From Cannabis sativa (taxonomy: Eukaryota > Streptophyta > Magnoliopsida > Rosales > Cannabaceae), in assembly GCF_029168945.1 (NCBI RefSeq), contig NC_083603.1, positions 44,082,396 through 44,146,395 on the forward strand: a stretch of 64,000 bases of DNA. Reading direction: 5' to 3'. A model generated the notes under the pieces. The model was not told the origin of the DNA. It did no database searches and saw only the letters and a list, made by a program, of their open reading frames with translations. Shown piece after piece: positions 57,681 to 64,000 of this stretch. The position numbers were made by a program, and so were the translations under genes. Every line of letters begins with the position of its first letter. The stretch's first letter is position 1.

Positions 57681-58028
57681 CAATTACTTTATAATATTTT
57701 TCTCATATTTTATAATTTCTTTTTAAATTTTGCTATAAAATAACATAACTCTTTTGAAAAAGAAATACATATTTTTACAAACTTATAACTTAAAAACCAT
57801 GAAAATAGGTTCCCCTCGTATTTAATTGAGTTAGCCCATACGAGGCCCAGTTACAAAACCAAAGGTGTGTTTCAGACATAATTCTCTTCATCCTTCCAAA
57901 GAGTCTTTTTTTCTTTATTTTATTTTATTGATTATTGATAAGCACATCCTTCCAAAGTCGTAGCACAACTCCTTGGCTCTCTCTCCGTTACTCAATCTCG
58001 CCTTTCTATCGCCCCTTTCTCGCCCGAA
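57681..58028. repeat. Upstream copy of the TFIIE beta promoter/leader segment
   Basis: About 345 bp, from ACCAATTACTTTATA to CTTTCTCGCCC, recurs at 59463-59810 with few differences. The second copy is at the start of the TFIIE beta transcription unit. In this copy the sequence then jumps to another short repeated piece (AAGGTGTGTTTCAGAC, also at 57865 and 59646) instead of the gene. Confidence 0.85.
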
Positions 58029-58125
58029 GGTGTGTTTCAGACATAATTCTCTTCATCCTTCCAATGAGAAGAGAATGACAATGAAAGTTGTTTCTTAGAG
58101 AGAAATATTTTTTTTGCTATTACAG

Positions 58126-58208
58126 GCAGAAGATTGAAGTACCCACTTCAGGCACCTTGCTGGGTTCTCGGCACCTGCTTCATCTTCCTCCTCTTGGCAT
58201 CACAGGTT
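58126..58208 (+). other. Exon-like segment of unknown origin
   Basis: It is bounded by TTGCTATTACAG on the left and CATCACAG/GTTTCT on the right, so it looks like a spliced exon. One frame reads LKYPLQAPCWVLGTC and then a hydrophobic run, but I find no partner exon in a compatible phase. The ATGGCTTCAAAG/GTAAAT at 55654 does not fit. It may be a non-coding exon or gene debris. Confidence 0.25.

Positions 58209-58210
<2 letters not shown>

Positions 58211-58256
<46 letters not shown>
58211..58256. repeat. (CT)n microsatellite
   Basis: About 22 CT units directly after the exon-like segment. 58257-59462 beyond it is T-rich, intron-like DNA with no recognised coding exon. Confidence 0.95.
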
Positions 58257-58259
<3 letters not shown>

Positions 58260-59462
58260 GGTTAGTTTCATTATCTCTTTTCCTCGTTTTTTTTTTGGTG
58301 TATGAAATCATTGTTTTAGTTGGGTGAAGATAGTTCGGATTTTCCGTTTTAATTTCTAGTGATTTCCACGTTCGTGTTATCCATCACTAAACATGGAGAA
58401 GAATCAATTTTTGTATCTGATATGCATTCTATCTTTGTATTTTGAGGTTTCCTTCTCACTCTCTTTCCAACTCTTGTGTAAACTTTCTTGATTTTTCTGT
58501 TTTGGTCTCACATTAATAATCAAGTGGTTTTTGAGTTTTGAATGTTGGATTTAATTATGATGGGTAGGTTCAGTTTTATGATGTGTGTATTGCTCCAATT
58601 TTGGTGAAATTTTGGCTCTATTATGATGCCAATAATGATGAAGGGTGTGCTTCTTAAATGGGTTTATGGAGTCTAAATTGTTCCAGATATATGTGAAACT
58701 TTGAACAATGATGTTGGTAAAGAGTGATGAATCCTTTGGTGCTGTTAATGATTGAAAATGTTAAGTCTGATCACTGTTTGAAATTTGAATGTTATATAAA
58801 GTCCCAAAATTTCTTTCAGTGGTTGTGGTTGTTAAGTCTGATCAATAAATTTTGGATCTTTATTGAGCTCTGTCCTGCTAATTATTGAACTTTAAGCAAC
58901 ATCTCTTTTTCTTTTCATTTTTTCAACTTCTTTTAGTCAAATATGCACCGAGCTGTGTAGAACTTGGAAGCCTTGACAATTGGCTACACGTACTTAAATG
59001 AGGAACTTTAATAATTCTCTAGTGACCTAGTGCTTGTAGCTATGGCTGTATGTAAACAATTAATTAAAACTAAATAAATAAACAAGGGCCTAGCTGAGGT
59101 GAGCTGGGGTAGAGTGCCCTTTCATCTCAAATATCTTGTTAATCGTGGCCAACACTACTACATATGGGTCATGGTGTAGTGCTGGAGTTTGCGTGTATGG
59201 CCCTACTAATTCAGTGTAATTAGAAAAAAGAACTAACAAGAAGAGGTTCTAGATAGTTACCTTCTATATATAAATTCTAAAATACACATGTATATGGAAT
59301 TTAATAAAATCTGACTATGCAAATATTTTTTTTTATACCATTTCTGTAAAAATATAGCTTTTTTTTTCAAAATAATTATTTTATGAGAAAAATTTAAGAA
59401 AAAGTTGAAAAATATAAGAAAACCAAATAAAGTAACCTTAAGGTAAGGTAACTAGATGGGTA

Positions 59463-59810
59463 ACCAATTACTTTATACTATTTTTCTCATATTTTATAAT
59501 TTCTTTTTAAATTTTGCTATAAAATAACATAACTCTTTTGAAAAAGAAAGACATATTTTTACAAACTTATAACTTAAAAACCATGAAAATAGGTTCCCCT
59601 CGTATTTAATTGAGTTAGTCCATACGAGGCCCAGTTACAAAACCGAAGGTGTGTTTCAGACATAATTCTCTTCATCCTTCCAAAGAGTCTTTTTTTCTTT
59701 ATTTTATTTTATTGATTATTGATAAGCACATCCTTCCAAAGTCGTAGCACAACTCCTTGGCTCTCTCTCCGTTACTCAATCTCGCCTTTCTATCGCCCCT
59801 TTCTCGCCCT
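59463..59810. repeat. Downstream copy of the duplicated promoter/leader segment
   Basis: Partner of 57681-58028. It leads without break into the non-coding first exon of TFIIE beta, so this is probably the original copy. Confidence 0.85.
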
Positions 59811-59945
59811 AACTCATCAGCTCTACCCTAGATAAATTATCAACCTCGTTCACAACTCATCGGGGACCGGAGATCGGAGATCGTAGATTAGGAATTCCTT
59901 TTCAATCATTGGCCGCCGGATAAACAATTACTGCACTCACAACAG
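59740..59945 (+). promoter_or_regulatory. Non-coding first exon of TFIIE beta
   Basis: It is a pyrimidine-rich leader (CTTGGCTCTCTCTCCG) ending at a good donor CAACAG/GTACTG (59945/59946). The following T-rich intron ends at GTATACAG (60834), 5 nt before the ATG at 60840. The transcription start is not defined by sequence. Confidence 0.5.
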
Positions 59946-60839
59946 GTACTGTATGTAATTACGGTTTTGTTGAGGCTTCTAATGAGGATTAAATACAAAG
60001 AGTCGATGGAAAATGTGTTTGTTTGTTTGAGTATTCTCAAGTTATTATATCTGATTTGTATAGAGTTCTACTTGGGCATTCTACAGGGATATGATTTAGC
60101 TTTTATCCAATTCTCTTTTCTTTTTTTTTTCTTCTTTTTAATAGTAGTTAGGTTTTATGATGTTTAGTTGTAAGATTTAGAAATTGAGTATATTATTACC
60201 ATTTAAAACGTTACAATACGAATTTATGTTTATAATCATAAGATATTTTGTTCTAATCTTGATGTTTCCGAGATTTTGTCCTCATTCTTTGGATTTGAAA
60301 CTTAAGGGCCAGGGCCAGTGAAACTTTCATAATTTTCTGATTTTGGTTCAATAATTTTTATTTTCTGTTTCTTTCATGTGAATCCCTTGTGTATGGTATT
60401 TGTTCCTGCATATATTTTATTTCAGTAGTGTGTTTAAGTTTGGGATAATTCTATATCTTGATGTTGATCATGAAGTGTTTGGTGACATTGAGAAACTTCT
60501 CTCCAAATAAAATCTAATTTATGGTGTTTCTAGGCGAATTGTAATTATTTTAGCAACTCACAGTGACAAATAAGTTGCCTGAACAATGTTGTGTTGTTGA
60601 TTGGAGAGATATTTTGTAGTTATTCCAAATTTTATCCTGTATTTAAATAGGAGAAGAAAAATAGGCAATGCTTCATTGAAGAGTTACCATTTATTAACCT
60701 GTAGAAGTTTTGAACCAAAATGGACAATGCTTAATTGAATAGCTACCAAATAATGTTTAGAGAAGTTATGAACAATAATTGTTTATTCATATGCATCTCT
60801 TCAGCATTGTTGTTTGGTCAATATGTGTATACAGATCAA

Positions 60840-63199
60840 ATGGCGTTGCAAGACAAGTTGGACAGGTTCAAGAGGCAGCAAGAGAAGTGCCAATCAACCC
60901 TCACCAGTATTGCAGCATCTTCTAAACCTAAACCAGCTCAGACTCAGACTCAGACTCAAAGATTCATGCACGCTGATCTTCCAGCCAGTGTCAAACCTCC
61001 TGCTCCTGCTGTCAAATTTTCTAGCGATACAGATAGACTTCAACACATTAACAGCATTCGGAAAGCCCCAGCTGGAGCTCAAATCAAGCGTGTTATTGAC
61101 TTGCTATATGAGGTTGGTTCAAACACAAACTTTGTTTCATGTCTTGATGAATTGTGGTCATGTTTACTAATCCATAATAAACTGTGATGGGTAATAAAAA
61201 TAAGTGAAGAAAGATGGGTTTTAATGAATTTCTTCCTTAATAAGTCAGAATAGAAAGTGATAACTTGAGCTTTTATTCTTTTGTCATTCCTTCATAAGTT
61301 CTATTCATTTCAAATTAGTAAACATCTCCCTATGATAATTAATTTCTAGCTTCCTAATAAATTATCACTGGGTTTCCTCTTCTTATTAGTATTATAATTT
61401 TTGAAATTATCACTGGATTAAAAAAATCTAGGTAGAACTAGTCTAGAAGTATGAGTTAATGACTTGCTGTGGTTATATTTGTTTGCAGACAAGGCTAGCC
61501 CTAACACCAGAGCAAATAAATGAAGCATGCTATGTGGATATTAATGCAAATAAAACTGTCTTTGACAGCTTGAGGAAGAATCTTAAAGTGAGCCATGATG
61601 GAAGACGCTTTTGTTACAAGGTTAGAAGAGTGTCAGTTAGTTATTTTATTTTGCATTTTAATAAAATTAATACGTCATTCATTCATTTCAAGAAAATAAT
61701 TTGACATGTGTTGGTTCTTTGATGTATAGTCTAAGCATGACTTAAAAGACAAAAGCCAACTTCTTTACTTAGTACGGAAATTTCCAGAGGGCATTGCTGT
61801 TATTGATCTGAAGGATTCATACCCAACTGTGATGGAGGACTTGCAGGTTTGTTTGATTTGTTAATGATTCTTTTCTTTTGTTGTAAAAATATTGGCCATC
61901 ATGTATTGAGCATACTGCATTTTTTCTCCATCTGACTCGTCACAAAATTTATAGAGTATAAAAAGATTTGTTCAAGAGAGAGAGAATAAAAAGATTGGTG
62001 TGATATTAAAGAAACCTGTAATGTGTAAACAAATCCTTCCATTCCCACCTCTTTATTTGTCAACCAAATGCTCTTTCATTTTATGTTGATTTTTAGAATA
62101 TGAGGATTTGGACCAACAATACCCTACTGAGCTTAGCTAATTGATTGCTGTTAGGTGTGATCATTTAAACTTTTTTTTTTTTAACTTGTGTGAATACACA
62201 CACATATATAAACTTTCCCTTTTTCTTCTTATGTTGCTTTGTGGGGTATGATGATTAACCAATTCATGTTAGAGTTTGTGATGATTTGTGATAGAAACCA
62301 GCCTCAGTCATCCTAATGGGATAGTGTAGTTGTTGAAAGTTCTTGTCCTGAACTTCCAGCATGGTTTTATGTTTGGATCGGATTGAATGAGAAGCATTAG
62401 TTTCAGTGACCAAAGGGACAGTTGATAAATGTAAATGGGATTTTAGCATTCTTTCTCTTTCTTTTTCTCATTTGAATGATTTCGATTTTCTTTGATGATG
62501 TTTTTGGCTTTACCTTACCAGAGAAGACTGCAATATTTCTCTTTTTTAGCCAAACTATGAGCATACATTCTATGATAAGGTTTATGAACCAAGATAGTGG
62601 TTGTGTTGGTATATTAATGTTATGGAAGAGTGATTAGTGGAATAGACAATTCTTAAAGCCACTTTGCAAAATGGTCTTAATTATTATTGTCGAGTGTGTC
62701 AAAGTTTATTTTGCAAAGAATTATCAAAAAGAGATTATTGTGCAGAATGACTAAAAACAAATTCACTTTTCCAAGCAACTCTATTAAGAAAATAGCTTCC
62801 AGATTATAAGTAGATTTATCATTACATTGGAGGAATGAACATTAAGAAACTGTTCTTTTCCAGAGTCTGAAAGCTGCTGGTCAGATCTGGCTGCTATCAA
62901 ACTTGGACTCTCAGGAGGACATTGCGTACCCAAATGACCCCAGGGTTCCCATTAAAGTAGACGATGACCTTAAACTGTTGTTTCGAGGAATTGAATTACC
63001 TCGCGACATGCTTGATATTGAGAAGGATCTGCAGAAGAATGGTATGAAGCCTGCAACCAACACTGCAAAGAGGAGGGCCCAGGCACAGGTCCAAGGTGTT
63101 ACCCCCAAGAACAAGACCAAGAAGAAGAAGCATGAAATCAGCAAGAGGACTAAGCTAACCAATGCCCATCTTCCAGAGCTATTCCAGAACCTTAAATAA
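60840..63199 (+). CDS. Transcription initiation factor IIE subunit beta
   Basis: TFIIE beta, with TFIIE alpha, recruits TFIIH to RNA polymerase II at promoters in the nucleus. Coding exons: 60840-61112, 61489-61620, 61730-61846 and 62864-63199, all in phase 0, total 285 residues, the usual plant length. It starts MALQDKLDRFKRQQEKCQ, then a Pro/Gln-rich linker with (QT)n repeats. The winged-helix core follows (INSIRKAPAGAQIKRVIDLL, GRRFCYK, HDLKDKSQLLYLVRKFPEG, VMEDLQ). After it come a second domain (AAGQIWLLSNLDSQEDIAYP) and a basic tail (KNKTKKKKHEISKRTK). ATG 60840 is chosen because the family starts there; sequence upstream is open but is intron and leader. It appears intact. Confidence 0.95.
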
Positions 63200-63886
63200 T
63201 GATATATATTTTTTTTTTTTTTTCTGAAACTTGGGTCCAGCCTTCATTGGACTTGCAATGAGCAAAGTTGTCTTTCGGTTGATATACAACATAATCTTGC
63301 TCTGGGTAATGGATTGTGTAGATATGAATGATATACAACAAAATCAAATTAATCATTATTGAGGATTGAATACGTTATAGTCAATATTACTATTTTTTTT
63401 TCAAAAAAAAGAGACTCTACAAATCTATCACTCCTTATTTATTTTTTCTCTTCTCTATACACTGTACCATTTTCATCAAAGATCATCTCCATTTCGTCAT
63501 TGTGATATTCTTCCTCGTTGAATAACTTCATAGCCAAACTAATATTTTGTAGTCAATTAAATTTTTAGAAATGAAAATCAATCTTTTCGTTGAGCCCTTC
63601 TATCTTGAGTTTAATAATGTTTTTATAGATTTATTATGTAGTGGTTGAGTTTACTACTTATCTTGTATATATTTATGTTTTTTTTTGTACATAATTATAG
63701 AGTTGTTTCTGGTTCTTTTAATTTATAATCTGTTCTTATTATAAAACAATAAAGCTTTACAAAAATTTTGTGCATGTGAAGTGTTTGACGAAATTCCTCA
63801 ACAAATTGTATTTTACTTCAAAATGTTTTGTTATATAATGTGTTTGATGTATGTGTGTCATGGCTGAAATAGAACCTTTAAAAAGA
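63200..63886. other. TFIIE beta 3' region and AT-rich spacer
   Basis: T-run and AT-rich sequence after the stop codon; no further gene visible. The AATAAAG at 63749 is far from the stop and may not be its poly(A) signal. Confidence 0.45.
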
Positions 63887-64000
63887 AGGGTAAATTGCGG
63901 CATAAATATCTAATGTTTCTGATTTTATATACTTAAATACCTAATGTTTATTTTTGGTGGCAAAAATACTTAATGTTACAATTCTCTTATACTGTTACTA
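63887..64000. mobile_element. Left end of a MULE-type MITE, cut by the window edge
   Basis: It starts GGGTAAATTGCGGCATAAAT and continues with repeated AATACCTAATGTTTATT / AATACTTAATGTTACA words. The start matches the reversed right arm of the element at 55910-56281 (GAGTAATTTGTGGCATAAAT). The other arm would lie beyond 64000. Confidence 0.5.

Noticed and set aside
60735..60839. Extended N-terminus of TFIIE beta upstream of 60840
   Set aside because: The frame is open, but the sequence is intron up to the acceptor at 60834 and the family starts at MALQDKLDRF.

Overview
The window is plant nuclear DNA, almost certainly from a dicot. It is AT-rich, its genes have many short GT-AG introns, and it is full of plant transposons. 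The protein-coding genes read as RID3-like WD40 protein, argininosuccinate synthase, a small membrane protein, a leucine-rich-repeat pseudokinase and TFIIE beta. I cannot fix the species. No rRNA, tRNA gene, CRISPR array or bacterial feature was seen.

Layout. 1-560 holds old repeat debris. 560-10930 is an old LTR-like remnant split by a Ty3/Gypsy element (891-10376, 5-bp target duplication GGAAA, 2.86-kb LTRs) whose reverse transcriptase is largely deleted. 11145-11266 is a tRNA-derived SINE. 12685-13511 is a Pack-MULE-like element with a GC-rich core. 14001-18438 is an eight-exon WD40 gene with a transposon-filled first intron. 18728-22426 is a broken Ty1/Copia element with a rearranged LTR that also hosts a MITE. 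22858-23129 is a Harbinger-type MITE. 23836-25707 is argininosuccinate synthase. 26270-31660 holds two LINE pieces in opposite orientation, as in a 5'-inverted insertion. 32165-32788 is a one-exon small membrane protein gene. 33963-36903 (minus) is the seven-exon LRR receptor pseudokinase.

38797-47458 is an 8.7-kb Mutator-like element (MULE) with about 75-bp terminal inverted repeats. It carries a decayed MURA-type transposase (minus), a decayed DUF1985 plus Ulp1-protease gene (plus) and a small third reading frame. Its non-coding parts hold blocks of a palindromic RTCGAY core. Sixteen blocks can be seen, each of four cores at about 11-bp spacing. This is the most unusual structure in the window. 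It resembles in logic the DUF1985-type VANC anti-silencing proteins of Arabidopsis VANDAL elements and their repeated cis motifs, but the motif and the TIR architecture here are different.

49552-54801 is a very young Gypsy element (two differences seen between its 335-bp LTRs, target duplication CTTTC) with a long open pol but a frameshifted gag. 55400-59900 holds microsatellites, MITEs and a duplicated copy of the promoter/5' leader of the next gene. 60840-63199 is TFIIE beta, with a non-coding first exon ending at 59945. The window ends inside another MULE-type MITE.

The host genes are functionally unrelated neighbours, as is usual in plants. All coordinates of spliced genes come from reading splice sites and frame continuity by eye, without transcript data.
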